64,000 nucleotides of DNA from Calliphora vicina (lineage: Eukaryota; Arthropoda; Insecta; Diptera; Calliphoridae), in NCBI RefSeq assembly GCF_958450345.1, contig NC_088780.1, forward strand, positions 23,223,167 through 23,287,166. The letters are read 5' to 3'. The position numbers and the translations under genes were made by a program. Below the pieces are notes generated by a model. The model was given only the letters and a program-made list of their open reading frames with translations, made no database searches and was not told the DNA's origin. Each line of letters begins with the position of its first letter. Within the stretch, counting starts at the first letter, position 1. Positions 22,967-34,659 of the stretch are shown piece after piece.

Positions 22967-23005
22967 GGGTAGCGTGATTTCTATATGAAGTAAATCACGC
23001 TACCC
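22967..23005. repeat. Perfect 14-bp hairpin
   Basis: GGGTAGCGTGATTT (22967-22980) pairs perfectly with AAATCACGCTACCC (22992-23005) around an 11-base loop. It sits at the broken end of the HINE fragment. It may be a foldback scar or an RNA hairpin; no function is shown. Confidence 0.7.
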
Positions 23006-23009
23006 AAAA

Positions 23010-24520
23010 CAAATACAAGACATCTAGATTCACTTTCAAAGATTACCCAAAATTATTGATTTCCCAGCTAAATCACATATTTATGGTGCAGTCTAATGAA
23101 TACATACATCCAGCTTAAATACTTTCATATGCATGTGAAGTTATTTAAAAGCAACACAAGTGTTTGTGCGAAAGCTTTTGTAAAGACCTTGAGGTCAAAT
23201 ATGTTAAGTGTAGTAGTGTTAAAGTTTATTTCACACCATTTTGTATAAATTTATAATATTTTAATTGAAAACATAAAACATTCACAAACCTACCTAAATT
23301 GTGAAATAATTAAGGGGAGGCGTGAGAAAAATGCAACACAAAAAGTTGTTAAAATTCAAAATATTTATAAACACGTATTTAATGAACACATGTCCACCCA
23401 TTTGTTGTCTAAAATGAAAACTAAAGCAAACGTTTTGCACAATGTTGTGTTAGTTAAATGATATGAGATTATTTGCATTTCAATATTTTTGTATTATTTT
23501 TTTTTTCGTTTTGTTATTTTAAAACGAAAAGCTTTGCACATTTAACAGGCATTAAAAACAGTTAAAATAATATTTATACTTCAGCTCTGCTTGCCATAAG
23601 TCTTTCAATGTGTATCACTATTATGGAAAATATAAAAAAAATAAACTAAATGCTGTTTTTTACTGCTAAAGCACGTAGGATTAATTAAAGATTATTGCTG
23701 TGATACCATACCCACATAGAATTGTAATGAATGAAAGATAATAAATGAAAAAATAAAAAAAATAAAAATAAAAATTGTGCAAAAGTACATCCTTGATAAA
23801 TAATGCCATCATTATTTTTTATATTATTCCAAGGAAACATCTAAAAGATTTAATTAACTATTGTCCTGTCATATTCTTATAACTTACGCAATTTTAAATG
23901 AAAGTATATTATTAAATTGTTAAATGTAAATTTCTCTAGCATTATCTGTTGTATAAAATAATCGAGTTTGTGATATGATTTATAAAATGAAGTGAAATGC
24001 TTATAGTTTTCTTATTAACTGAAGGTTTTGAAATACCACATTTAAATTTAATTTTGGAAACACGTACCAAACAGTTATAAAGAGTGAGCTATAAAAAACT
24101 TATACTTATATAAAGATAAATAAAACTTAAACTGTTCAATATAAGAATTCGAAAAAATACGTAAATTTATTAAAATATTGAATAAAGTTGTCAAATCAGA
24201 ACAGCCATCAGAAACTAATTTGTAAATTAATTTTAGGAACTAGGTGCAAAAAGGTGAAGAGTGCCTCAGGGCATTGTTGCCGGTTTGGGTGTAAAAAACA
24301 ATAATTATGATACGGTTTTATTGAAAAACTAATAAAAAAATAACTAATAAAAAATATTTCGAATAAATCGGGCGACTAAAAATTAGTTAAAATTTGATTT
24401 AAAAAAAATAACACTCACAAAATAGCTGACAGAACAAAAACTATAAGTCAGAATGCATTTCGACCTTCGATGGAAATGTTAACTAATCGATGTATAACAA
24501 AAATCACAGTTAAATTTAAA
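23010..24520. other. Interval with no recognised feature
   Basis: AT-rich sequence with dense stops in all frames. No TIRs or tandem units were recognised. It could be unique intergenic or intronic sequence. Confidence 0.45.
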
Positions 24521-24525
24521 AAAAA

Positions 24526-25272
24526 ACAAGTAAGAAAGTATGGTCGCTCAAGCCCGATCATATAATACCCTACACTAAGTAAAACAGCAAAAAATGTTTC
24601 TTTTAAAAATTCAATAATTCATATTTTTGAGTGATTTTCGGAAGTGGGGGTTTATATGGGGGCTATGACCAATTATGGACCGATCACCATGAAATTAGGT
24701 CGTGTGATTTATGTCTCTATGAAAGTTTACTATGTTGAATTTTGTGAGTATACCAACATTTTTAAGCAATTTATGCATGTTAAAGTGATTTTCGGAAGCG
24801 GGTCTATATGGGAGCTATGACTAATTATGGACCGATCGTAACAAAAATTGGTGACATGAATTTTGTGTATATAAAACTTATTTGGAGCGCAACTTGTGGA
24901 GATACATTTATAAATTAAACATTTATGACCGATAAAGTTCAATTTCGGAAGGACATTTGTATGGGGGCTATGTGAAATAAAGGACCGATTTCAGTTAGTT
25001 TCAATAGGCTTGGTCCTCGAGCTCAAGAAATAATATGTACCAAATTTGATCGAAATATCTTCAAAATTGCGACCTGTACTCTGCGCACAAGGTTTACATG
25101 GCCAGCCAGCCAGCCGACCAGCCAGACGGACGAACGTCGTTTAATCGGCTCAGAAAGTGATTCTAAGTCGATCGGTATACTTTAAGGTGGGTGTTAGACT
25201 AATATTTTTGGGCGTTACAAACATCTGCACAAACGTATTTACCCTCCACACTATGGTGGTGTAGGGTATAAA
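24526..25272 (-). mobile_element. HINE, 'GTCAAGCC' subfamily, complete
   Basis: The plus strand runs 'acaagtaagaaagtatggtc', 'ataataccctacac', two blocks of 'tatggg(g/a)gctatgacyaatt', then 'gcgcacaaggtttacatggc', 'cagacggacgaacg', 'ggtatactttaaggtgggtg', 'ccacactatggtggtgtagg' and 'gtataaa'. The hairpin next to the 3' end is decayed here (tatggtcgctcaagcccgatcata). Canonical orientation is minus. The open frame at 24730-24942 is repeat sequence, not a gene. Confidence 0.85.
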
Positions 25273-25654
25273 TATAATTACTTTTTAAGACAATTAGTGT
25301 TTTGTAATGCATGCCTTGAGGCACTCTTGCGGGTTAGAGGATTAATTATTAAAATATTGACATATTATACCGTATTTATAAATTTATCCCCTTTTTCCGG
25401 ACATCCTCTCATTAAGGATTTTACAGTGGCTTCCGTTACCTTTTTTGGTTGAGGTGGTCCATTAAGGACTCTAATGCACGTTCAATAAATGGTTAACAAC
25501 CATAAGTTTCAACATAAGTTCTCATGCTTGTTTTAACCATTTTCTGAGCATGTTTCTGACAATCTGACAACCATATATACGTAGCTTTACGCTTTAAATC
25601 GCATATATTCTGGGATACCTTTCCTTTGTTCTTTAATTATCTTTTTACAAGAGC

Positions 25655-26283
25655 CCAAAGGGTATTATGCGTTTGTGCAGATGTTTCTAGCGCCCAAAAA
25701 TATTAGTCTAACACCCACCTTAAAGTATACCGATCGACTTAGAATCACTTTCTGAGTCGATTAAAAGTCCGTCCGTCTGGCTGGCTGTCCATGTAAACCT
25801 TGTGCTCAGAGTACAGGTCGCAATTTTGAATATATTTGGATCAACTTTGGTACATATTATTTTTTCAACCCAAGGACCAAGCCTATTGAAACTGGCTGAA
25901 ATCGGTCCATTATTTCACCTAGCCTCCATACAAATGTCATTCCGAAATTGGACTTTATCGGTCATAAATGTTTAATTTATAAATGTATCTCCACAAATTG
26001 CGCTCCAAATAAGTTTTATATATACAAAATTCATTTCACAAAATTTTGTTACGATCGGTCCATAATTAGTCATAGCTCCCATATAGACCCGATTCCGAAA
26101 ATCACTTTAACGTGCAATGTTGGTATACACACAAAATTCAACATAAATAACTTTTATATAGACATAAATCATACGACTTAATTTCATGGTGATCGGTCCA
26201 TAATAGGTCATAGCCCCCATATAAGGCCCCAGTGTAGGGTATTATGTGGTCAGGCTTGACCGACCATACTTTCTTCCTTGTTT
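25655..26283 (+). mobile_element. HINE, 'GTCAAGCC' subfamily, 5'-truncated
   Basis: It starts within 'agggtattatgcgtttgtgc', has 'agtccgtccgtctggctggc' and 'aaaccttgtgctcagagtac', and ends 'gtggtcaggcttgaccgacc' + 'atactttcttccttgttt'. It is inverted relative to the 24.5-kb copy and lies only ~380 bp away. Its 3' end abuts a mariner relic at 26285. Confidence 0.8.
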
Positions 26284-26284
26284 A

Positions 26285-26745
26285 TCCATAGCGGCATGAT
26301 GTCAAATGAGCCCAGAAAAAGGCACTCTGTGCTGCGGATCCCAGGGAGAACGTTCTGCATGGATCGAAACTAATAGTAGTCGGACGGTATACAACGGGTG
26401 AGCCAAAACTTCCCAACCACCTAATTCTAAATACTTTTTAACAGGTATATAGGACCCTTTTCCCAACAAATAGTGAACATTACCTTAGAGCCATGAATGT
26501 TAGGCTTAGGTATCGATTCGGCTGGTTGGCCGGGCTTCAAATACGATTTCTTACGCTTAGGGTACTTAATAGATCTATTTTTCATCGCAAGTAATGATTC
26601 TGTGCAAAAATTATTTTCTTTTATATCGTTGAAGCTGCATTTCGAACATACAAAATCGTCTTTCAAGTCTCATTGTACCTTTCAATTTCATTTTGTTCCC
26701 AATTTCCCAACACAAATTGCTGATCGAGTAGCTACACGCAGAGAA
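26285..26745 (-). pseudogene. Mariner transposase relic
   Basis: The minus-strand frame 26427-26666 reads ...FCTESLLAMKNRS...SYLKPGQPAESIPKPNIHGSKV followed by ...GPIYLLKS. This is the centre of a mariner-family DD34D transposase (GQP...PNIHGKKVM..IWWD). After a frameshift, LGGWEVLAHPLY... and SIHAE..PW continue toward the C-terminus. Catalytic residues are mostly lost. Dead copy with many frameshifts. Confidence 0.8.
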
Positions 26746-26990
26746 AAAATATAATTGGGCATGATTACTGTAACCATTTAAATAGTGTTACAAGATTTTT
26801 AACAATATTATAGGCACAGTAACCATTTACATGATTGTGGTAACTATAATATGGTTAATTTACGATTCACATGATTGTATCAACCATATATATGGTTACA
26901 GTAAACAAATATATGTTTGTGGCAACCATATTTATGATGGGATTACTGGGATTTCTTCGGGATGCATTGGATTTGTATCGTTAGAAATTC
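26733..26990 (+). mobile_element. CACnCAGAGAAAAAA-ended element, TAACCAT subtype, left part
   Basis: The left end ctacacgcagagaaaaaata matches the termini of the 43449-43857 element. The interior repeats the palindrome-forming words GGTTACAG / CTGTAACCAT and 'catgattgtggtaac' at about 26763, 26817, 26833, 26879 and 26890. A matching right terminus was not found, so the copy is truncated or too diverged. Confidence 0.6.
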
Positions 26991-27039
26991 GACTACTTTG
27001 TGTGTTGACGCAACCATTAATTTTGTATGAAAATTAGCT

Positions 27040-28070
27040 CCAGAATAGAACATCCACTTTGATAAAACAATTTTGCTGAACGCTATATCCATCCAAGAGT
27101 AATTTGGTAAAACAATCTAAGTAAATTGCAGCCTACTACAACAACATATGTAGCTTCAACAATCTGACCGCTATCAAAATTCAAATGTGCCTTTTTGGGT
27201 TTTTGACAAATATGTCTATGTGTTACAAACAGTATGACAAAATCAATATACCCCCCTAATTTTTGGTAAATCAACTGCTTCAATGATTTTCTCGAACTGT
27301 GCCGCCAAACATTCATAATTTTGGAAATATTCATCCCTATTAAAAAGGCGTTGTTCTCTCAGCTAATGTTCTATTTTTACTAACCCTAAACTGTCAGCTG
27401 TCAAACTGCTATTTTTTGTTTTGGTGGGCAACACTTTATGGCAAATTGAAATATTTATTTCAAAACAAACGAAAGCAGATTTTATTTGCTTATTTTCCTT
27501 TTAAAACGATCAACACTCGCATATTTATATGGTTGTTTGTAATCATTTATAAATAAACCATATAAATGTAAAACAAACATCATAAAACATATTTTTATAG
27601 CGCTTCCGTGTCGGAAATGCTAAAACAATTCATAAATTGTCTGCTGGAGTCAAGTGAATGTATTTAGTTGTTGAACATCATACTTGTATTGTTATAAATA
27701 AATATATTTGTCTATCTCGCTGTCTGTCTGCCTGTCTGAATATCTGTCAGTCTATTTGTCTTAATATATTATACATATATTTTTTTTATGGCTCTGCAAT
27801 GTTGGAAACATTTTTAATATTGCACCATACCCTTAACGTACACTTATAGTACTTGTTTATATGAATATAAATGTTGTGGTTAAACAAAAATATTTTTATT
27901 AATAAATTATAAAAGTAGTTTATTTGTGAAATACTTCATAATTGTAACAGTTTTTAATGCAAAAATTTACATGAAGCATTTTTAATATGGCCAACTTGTA
28001 CAAAAATAGTTTCATTATTAAAGTGCTGCTGATAAACTTATAAAACCTATTAAAACTATCATAATTTTTT
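27040..28070. other. Interval with no recognised feature
   Basis: A tetranucleotide-like 'gtctgtctgcctgtctgaat' stretch occurs at about 27720. The rest is AT-rich with no recognised coding motif or repeat family. Confidence 0.4.
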
Positions 28071-28071
28071 A

Positions 28072-29382
28072 TATATGGGGGATTCCATGTCAAGTGAACC
28101 AAGTTTTGAAATCGATGTCTTCCGATCGGTATGAAATTTGCAACAAGGTTAGTTCTTTATACACATTTTGTTAATAAGATCGGTTGAAAACACTCTGAGT
28201 TAGAGTGGTTCAAAATTTGACATTTTGGCCAAACAGGTGTTTTTTCTCATCCATTTAACTTACTACCTATTGTTCTTAGTAAAATGTGTCCCAAATAGTT
28301 TAGACAATAGTTTAGACAGCCATTTCTTCAATATTTAAAAAAAATAAAAAATTTGAAATTTTTTTCCAAAATCAAAATAAAAACAAGTAAGAATGTATGG
28401 TCGGTCAAGCCCGACCATATAATACCCTACACTAAGTAAAAGAGCAAAACAAATTTTTCTTTTAAAATTTCAATAATTTATATTTTTGAGTGATTTTCGG
28501 AAGTGGGGTCATAAGGGGGCTATGACCAATTATGGACCGATCACCATGAAATTAGGTCGTGTGATTTATGTCTATATTAAAGTTAACTATGTTAAATTTT
28601 GTGTGTTTACCAACATTTTTAAGCGATTTATGCACGTTAAAGTGATTTTCGGAAGCGGGTCTATATGGGAGCTATGACTAATTATGGACCGATCGTAACA
28701 AAATTTGGTGACATGAATTTTGTGTATATAAAACTTATTTGGAGCGGAATTTGTGGAGATACATATATAAATTAAACATTTATGACCGATAAAGTCCAAT
28801 TTCGGGAGGACATTTGTATGGGGGCTAGGTGAAATAGTGGACCGATTTCAGGCTTGGTCCTTGAGCCGAAAAAATAATATGTACCAAACTTGATTGAAAT
28901 ATCTTCAAAATTGCGACCTGTACTCTGCGCACAAGGTTTACATGGACAGCCAGCCAGCCAACCAGACGGACGGACGGACGGACATCGCTTAATCGACTCA
29001 GAAAGTGATTCTAAGTCGATCGGTATACTTTAAGGTGGGTGTTAGACTAATATTTTTGGGCGTTATAAACATCTGCACAAACGTATTTACCCTCCACACT
29101 ATGGTGGTGTAGGGTATAAATAGACAAAGTCAAAAAAATGTTTAATTTTGGAAAAAAAAAAATTTCGAAACATTGAAGAAATAGCTATCTAAACTATATA
29201 GGACACATTTTGCTAAGAACAATAGGTAATAAGTTACGTGAATGAGAAAAAACACCTGTTTGCCCTAAATGTAAAATTTTGATCCCCTCTTACTCAGAGA
29301 GTTCTCGACCGATCAAATGTCATGCCAATCAGAAGACATCGATTTCAAAAATTGGTTCACTTGACGTGAAATCCCCCATATA
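28072..29382. mobile_element. TIR element TATATGGGGGATT..., split by a HINE
   Basis: The left terminus is TATATGGGGGATTCCATGTC + AAGTGAACCAA (28072); the right terminus is the near-exact complement ending CCCCCATATA (29382). The arms continue inward for ~280 bp with similarity (caaacaggtgttttttctca / tgagaaaaaacacctgtttg). The loop is occupied by the HINE at 28382-29121. A TA target is possible at both ends, which would suggest Tc1/mariner-type or foldback transposition. No transposase. Confidence 0.75.
28382..29121 (-). mobile_element. HINE, 'GTCAAGCC' subfamily, complete and nested
   Basis: The plus strand begins 'aacaagtaagaatgtatggt' + 'cggtcaagcccgaccatata' (a good 3' hairpin, TATGGTCGGnnnnnnCCGACCATA) and ends 'tatggtggtgtagggtataa'. 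It is over 90% similar by eye to 24526-25272. It is inserted in the A-rich loop of the TIR element at 28072-29382, so it is younger than that element. Confidence 0.88.
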
Positions 29383-29399
29383 AATACTCATATATCCAA

Positions 29400-30300
29400 G
29401 AGTTTGTGTATATTTATACGCCATAATAGAGTTTCTATTTAATTTCCTCTTGGGAAACTGATAACCAACCGTATGTAATTAACTCTTTGTGTATTTTTGC
29501 ACTTTTTAAGTATTAATAAAACTGAAATGTTTTAAAAACAAGAAAATTCTCTGCATTATAAACTAGAGCTGAGCTGATTATAAATGACCTGAAGCTGTGA
29601 TATCAGTAACCAGAGTTCTATTATCACAATTTTTACTATTACATTTTGATGGCAGAAATCCTTTAATGACTATTAACCAAAAAGGATAGGGTGACAAGTT
29701 AATTATAAATTTATTTAATGTGCAAAATTATTTGCAAAGAATATTACGTTACAATTTTAATAGCTTTTGAATTTAGATAATAGTTATTGGTAATTTTAAT
29801 GATGTAAGTAATAGCAAATTAGTTACTTATATATTTTGTATATCGACTACACCTTTTCAAGTTGAAACTGAAAAAATACAATTTAAAATCTATAAATCCA
29901 AATAAATGTTTAGAAATAAAAAAATCTTTTTCAACGGTCCTCCGCGATTTTTAGTTTCCCTAATATTTATAATTATGATAAATTATTTCAATGAACGCCT
30001 ACTTTGAATTTTTTAAAAAACTACTTCTAAACTACTTTTACAATTCTAATTATATTAATAAAAATTACCATTAAGATAACTTTGCCTGCCATATTTTTAT
30101 ATTAACCGCTTTTAGAATTATAAGTTTGTTATTTTTTTAAAGAAGTGGTTTTTATTATTATTTATTTTCCGTTTCTTTTTTAATGATTACTTTGAAATTA
30201 TATTACAATTTATTGTAATCTGTGTTTATTTGCTCTGCATTTTAATTCACTAGAGTATTTTAAAGTTCTTGCTATTTCACTGCATTTGTAAGCAGGTGAG
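29400..30300. other. Interval with no recognised feature
   Basis: Very AT-rich. No open frame with recognisable motifs, tandem array or TIR was seen. Confidence 0.4.
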
Positions 30301-30469
30301 GCCAAACTTAAGTAGAAACATCAGTTTCTATGTAAATCTCGAATAATGTAGTCTCAACAATTTAGTTGTGTTTTTATTGATAATAGCTGTTGCTATAGCT
30401 AACTGGCATGGAACGGCTCTTACAGGACTTAAGCAGAATCATTAATTTCTTTGTGAAAATCGAATGAAC

Positions 30470-30532
30470 ACACATGGAGTTTTAGTTTAATTTCTATCCT
30501 ATGGAGTGAAATTAAACTAAAACTCCATGTGT
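30470..30532. repeat. Perfect 25-bp hairpin with 13-base loop
   Basis: ACACATGGAGTTTTAGTTTA + ATTTC (30470-30494) is exactly complementary to 30508-30532. The loop is tatcctatggagt. Upstream, two diverged copies of a ~40-bp unit (acttaagyagaa..., at about 30308 and 30427) lie ~119 bp apart. It may be a foldback remnant or, if transcribed, an RNA hairpin. Confidence 0.75.
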
Positions 30533-31519
30533 TTGGAATTAAAAACAGATGTATGTAAACAAGTTAAGGTTTTTGAGATTTTTTTATGGATAGATTCTTT
30601 TCGATACATATTTAACAAAGTATGTCAACGTGAAATATATAAACAATAGGATATTATGACGTGAGGTGGGTCTCAATTTTCAATCCAGGCGGAAGCATCA
30701 ACTAGCTTCCCTTTGTTGGATTAGAACCACTGTAGCTGGTGCGAAAAATACTGTTTCTCTCGCTGTGGGGCAGAATCAAAATTTTTTGGAAATAAATCTG
30801 ACATTAGAAACGACTTCCGATCTGGATAAAATTTGACGTGGTCTTAAACATGAAGCATTCGAGTTTAAGTTATTTAAATGGGACCTACTTATGCTCTAGG
30901 GGCGTGGCTATGGAGGGCTCAAAGCAGGGTACCTCCGACATGTAAAATCGTGCCAGATACAAATTCTAGTTTTAGGAACTCAATAAATATGTAATAAAAT
31001 CTTTAATTATTAACAAAACTGAATGATATATTTAACGTTTTTTGAATTTGTCAGTTTAAAAAAACTTGTAAAAAGGTAAAAGGTAATCCCGAAATTCCTA
31101 AAAATTGGAGCGAAAATACCAAAAAAAAATTATTTTTTACAATTCTACCCATAGGATCTACATTTTCTTTGGACTGGGAAAATACTTTGGGGATAAATAG
31201 TGAACACATCAAAGTTTTCAAATCTGATTTCTGTTTTCTGATCGCAGCACTGGGATTTTAGGAAATGTGGCCTAAATTTGTAATTTTTATAAAAACATAA
31301 CTCAAATTTCGAAGGGTGTTGGGTCGACACATTCAGAAATTAGGACATGTTTTTTATACAGTAAAGATACCTTACAGAGAAACATAAAATTTTTATATGT
31401 TCTTAAAGAAAGTTTTGTTGTTAATACAAAAACAGTTAAGTCACGTTTTTGCACAAAAAACAGCAAAAATCTAAAATTTAGTCCATTAGGTCAGAAAGTA
31501 TGTCCTATCAAAAAAGGCA

Positions 31520-31527
31520 ATTATAAG
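31520..31527 (+). repeat. 8-bp target duplication (left) of hAT MITE
   Basis: attataag here is identical to 31741-31748, flanking the MITE exactly. Confidence 0.9.
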
Positions 31528-31740
31528 CAGTGTTGCCAGTTTAGCCTTTTTGAGGCTAGATTTAGCCTTTTTATTTACACTTTAGCCTCGAAATTTTGGT
31601 TTTAGCTTCGTGGCTTTTTTCTAGCCTTTTTTTAATTTCAAAATATCCTAGATAGCCAGAAAAGCTATCCGGTTTAGCTTTTTCTGGCCTTTTTTTGAGG
31701 TCAATATAGCTTATTTTTTTGCCAGCTCCTGGCAACACTG
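31528..31740. mobile_element. hAT MITE, 213 bp, perfect TIR and target duplication
   Basis: The termini CAGTGTTGCCAG and CTGGCAACACTG are perfect 12-bp inverted repeats. The 8-bp attataag flanks both sides. These are textbook hAT features. The interior repeats TTTAGCCTTTTT / AGCTTTTTCTGGCC-type words and is partly self-complementary. There is no coding capacity, so mobilisation would have needed a transposase in trans. Confidence 0.92.
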
Positions 31741-32524
31741 ATTATAAGAGATAAATAGCACGCTCAAGCATGTTTTTCCAAAAATATAAAAATCTTTGAA
31801 ACGGATGGGAAACAAATAAATGGCACGTGTTTAAAAGTTTTACATGTCGAGTCCCCAGGGTCAATTTTAATAAATTAAACTGAAATACTCCTTGTCAAAT
31901 TTTATCACGATCGGACCAGCCGTTTAGAATTGCCAGATTTATTTTCAAAAAATGTTGATTCTGCCCCAATTGTGCAGCAGTGGTGACTAAACGGCAGCAT
32001 TGAAATCGAGATTACAGCAGTCAGGAACGAGTAACCGGACACTGAAGTCTACGATAAGACCCTTTAGAAAATTTCAAATTGGTCACAGCGCTACCCTCAT
32101 TTTGTGTTTAAAGTCCAAATTTGAAATTTATAAAAAACTGAAATTTTATTAAAACCGAACTATCCAGATTTATTTCCACTTTTTTTTAGTTCCCCAACTA
32201 TGCGACACCAACCAGAAGTTTTTTTGCGAGGAAAAAACTTTCGACAAGACTGGAACTTTTAGAAAAACAAAAAGATCCCTTAGTGAGTTTGCCAAAGATT
32301 CGGGCATTTATTGAGAGAAATTTCAACAAAGGATCCTTGTTCTAACCGAATCCGGGCACACCACAAAATTCGGTTTTACTCAAGCTTGCTATGGCATCGT
32401 TGGTTGAAGTATAAACACGATATAGGTTCGAGGTCCTTGGCAGGATCATCTTTTATTTAAGAATGACTTTGTCACGTGATCTGATCTCTAAATCTTGGGA
32501 TTTTATATTTGTATACGTCAATTT

Positions 32525-33715
32525 GTCGAAAAGATACTAGATAATTTTTCAAAACTGCATCAATTCCTCACAATAATATTCACAAAACTGCATCAATTCC
32601 TCACAAGAATATTCACAAAGTTACTTGGGTATCCCCGGATCATATGACCGAAAATCAGATCGATTATTTTGCGATAGCAGGATGTGGAGAAGCTCACTGC
32701 AGGATTTGATGAAAAAGATAGGCGCCGATATAGTGATCACCACCACCACCTGATGATACCTGAAGTCCGACTAAAATTAAAAGCTGTGGACCGTAAACCA
32801 GGCCTAAGCAGAAAAAGAATTAAATAACATGAAGTCTCTGTTTGGTTTTCCAATGCTCTAAGGAACCGAGGAGATCTCCTATCAACTTCTCCCCAACAAA
32901 ATATTGATTTATATTAGAAAGATGTAAAAGATGAAAGTAATAAAGGATATTCTAATAAAACCAATAAGTCCTAGATATCCGAGAAGACATAGCAAATAAA
33001 AGAATTCAGAAAGCAAGCAAAATCCAAATTTATACAAAATGAACAAAGTAAATATCAAGAGAAAAACCGGAAAGTTAAACAAAGTGGAAGTCGGATGATT
33101 ATTAATCTCAACTGTTGTCTGTCACTCCGACAGTATCTACAACAATATGTGATTGCGATCAAATGCATCACATAAATAACGTAAATAACGATATAAACAT
33201 CGCAACACCGTCATCCGGAGAAAAACAGCTGCAGTTAGGCGTATGAAGCTGGGTAATTCTGCAGGACCTGATGGAATAACTCCAGAGATTCTGAAAGCAG
33301 ACAAAAACCCTAAAAACGAAAAACGACGTTACTAAAACCCTAAATTTCGAGTTTCAGGTTAAATGGGAAAATGTCTGACGATTTAAGAGAAGGTATTTTA
33401 ATCAAACTTCCAGAAAAAGGGAACTTGCAAGAGTGTCCAACTGGAGGGGTATAACTCTCCTAAACATGGCAAACAAGATTATAGCTCACATCCTGCATAA
33501 TCTCAATTCAACCATCATTGAACCAAGGCTAAGACGAGAACAAGCGGGCTTTAGGCCAAAGCAAGTCATGTATTGATCACACCAATAACTTAAGGGTAAT
33601 TGTTGAATAGTCGGTCGAATGGTGCTCATATCTTTACTTAGTGCTCGTAGACTTCAAACGTGCTTTTGACACATTACAACACAATGCGATTTGGAAAGCT
33701 CTAAGATGCAAGATG
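32525..33715 (+). pseudogene. Non-LTR retrotransposon endonuclease-RT relic
   Basis: The end of an APE-type endonuclease is visible as HKVTWVSPDHMTENQIDYF (32613-32670) and GADI... (about 32728). The RT domain follows: RRMKLGNSAGPDGITPEILK (33235-33297; AGPDGI is the start of the fingers region), RLRREQAGFR (about 33527) and VDFKRAFD (33647-33670; first catalytic Asp block). Stops and frameshifts separate them, and no FADD box or 3' end is found. The wording resembles RTE/CR1-like LINEs; the clade is uncertain. Confidence 0.75.
32551..32616 (+). repeat. 33-bp tandem duplication in the LINE endonuclease
   Basis: 'aaaactgcatcaattcctca' + 'caataatattcac' is repeated as 'aaaactgcatcaattcctca' + 'caagaatattcac', starting at 32551 and 32584. 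The period is 33 bp, 11 codons, just upstream of VTWVSPD. Confidence 0.8.
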
Positions 33716-33719
33716 ATAC

Positions 33720-34640
33720 AGTTTTATGTATCTGGAATTAATATTTTTGTTCATAACTTAACCATTACGCTTTTTAAGGTACGATTTTCCCGGTAGCAAA
33801 CAATTTGTGACCAAACCCACCAAATTGATGTTTTATTAATCCATTAAATTGGTTGTCATTTAGGATCATGTTGAAATACCTTAAATACAGCTTGTAAGAT
33901 ATTTGATTAAATATCTAAGATTTATTTCTAGATGTTAATGCAACCTTTGACATATGATCTTTGCAATTAAGAAATGATCATCTTGTCTAAATTTCTAACA
34001 TTTCTTAGACAAACCATAAAAACCCACCACACAACATTGGCCAATCCTGCTTGGAAACCTTTATTTTCAACACATTGTACAACTTTATTCTCTTAGCAAT
34101 TTTCTAAATAAATGTATAGAGAAATGTTATTTTCTGTGCTTTTATTTCCATTTTCTTCTACTCTTTTTTTTTTTTTTTTTTGCTGAATTTAATTTAATGA
34201 TAATAATGTCCTTTATATTGTTGTGTCAATGTTAGATTTACTTCTTTTACTATCCTTTTCAAAAAGTACGTACAAAAAATAGTTTTATATTTTTATTTAG
34301 TTTGTTCTTCTGTAAGTATATTGTGATATGCAGTTTTCTATATATTATTCTTTTAGAGAAGAAAAAAAAAATAAAATAAAAATACGAATTAAACTGAAAT
34401 GAACAGAGAATACAAGTTTCAGTTTTTTTTCTCGTAATATACATCTGTTGGTAATAGTTTAAGTTTTGATGTTCTTTTTCATTTTGTACATACACATTAC
34501 GGTTAGTTGGTGTTTGTGTTATGATGTTATAAGAATTGGGGAGCGGCACAGTTTGCACTCGGATATGAGATTGATTGGAAAAACAATGACGATTTTTAAA
34601 AAAAAATAAGCCAAACAATTTTTCATAATTGACAACAATA
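33720..34640. other. Interval with no recognised feature
   Basis: Beyond the RT relic the sequence loses protein similarity. Long T/A tracts (34160-34185, 34360-34385) occur. No TIR or host exon was recognised. Confidence 0.4.
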
Positions 34641-34659
34641 GAAAACAAGTAAAATTAAA

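Larger units (their letters stand above)
30766..31968. mobile_element. TIR element TGGGGCAGAATC, 1.2 kb, hosting a hAT MITE
   Basis: TGGGGCAGAATC at 30766 and GATTCTGCCCCA ending at 31968 are inverted. The similarity runs inward over at least 100 bp (attttttggaaataaatctg / cagatttattttcaaaaaat; ataaaatttgac / gtcaaattttat). No transposase is readable and no flanking duplication is clear, so the superfamily is unknown. It carries the 213-bp hAT MITE. Confidence 0.7.

Noticed and set aside
24526..29121. HINEs considered as LTR retrotransposons because of shared ends
   Set aside because: The ends are not direct repeats of LTR type, there is no primer-binding site or polypurine tract, and the hairpin plus TTACTTG terminus fits Helentron derivatives.
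34259..34648. 129-codon minus-strand frame just left of piggyBac-1
   Set aside because: It runs through T/A tracts, is Phe/Tyr/Lys-rich, has no family motif and ends at the HINE/piggyBac boundary.
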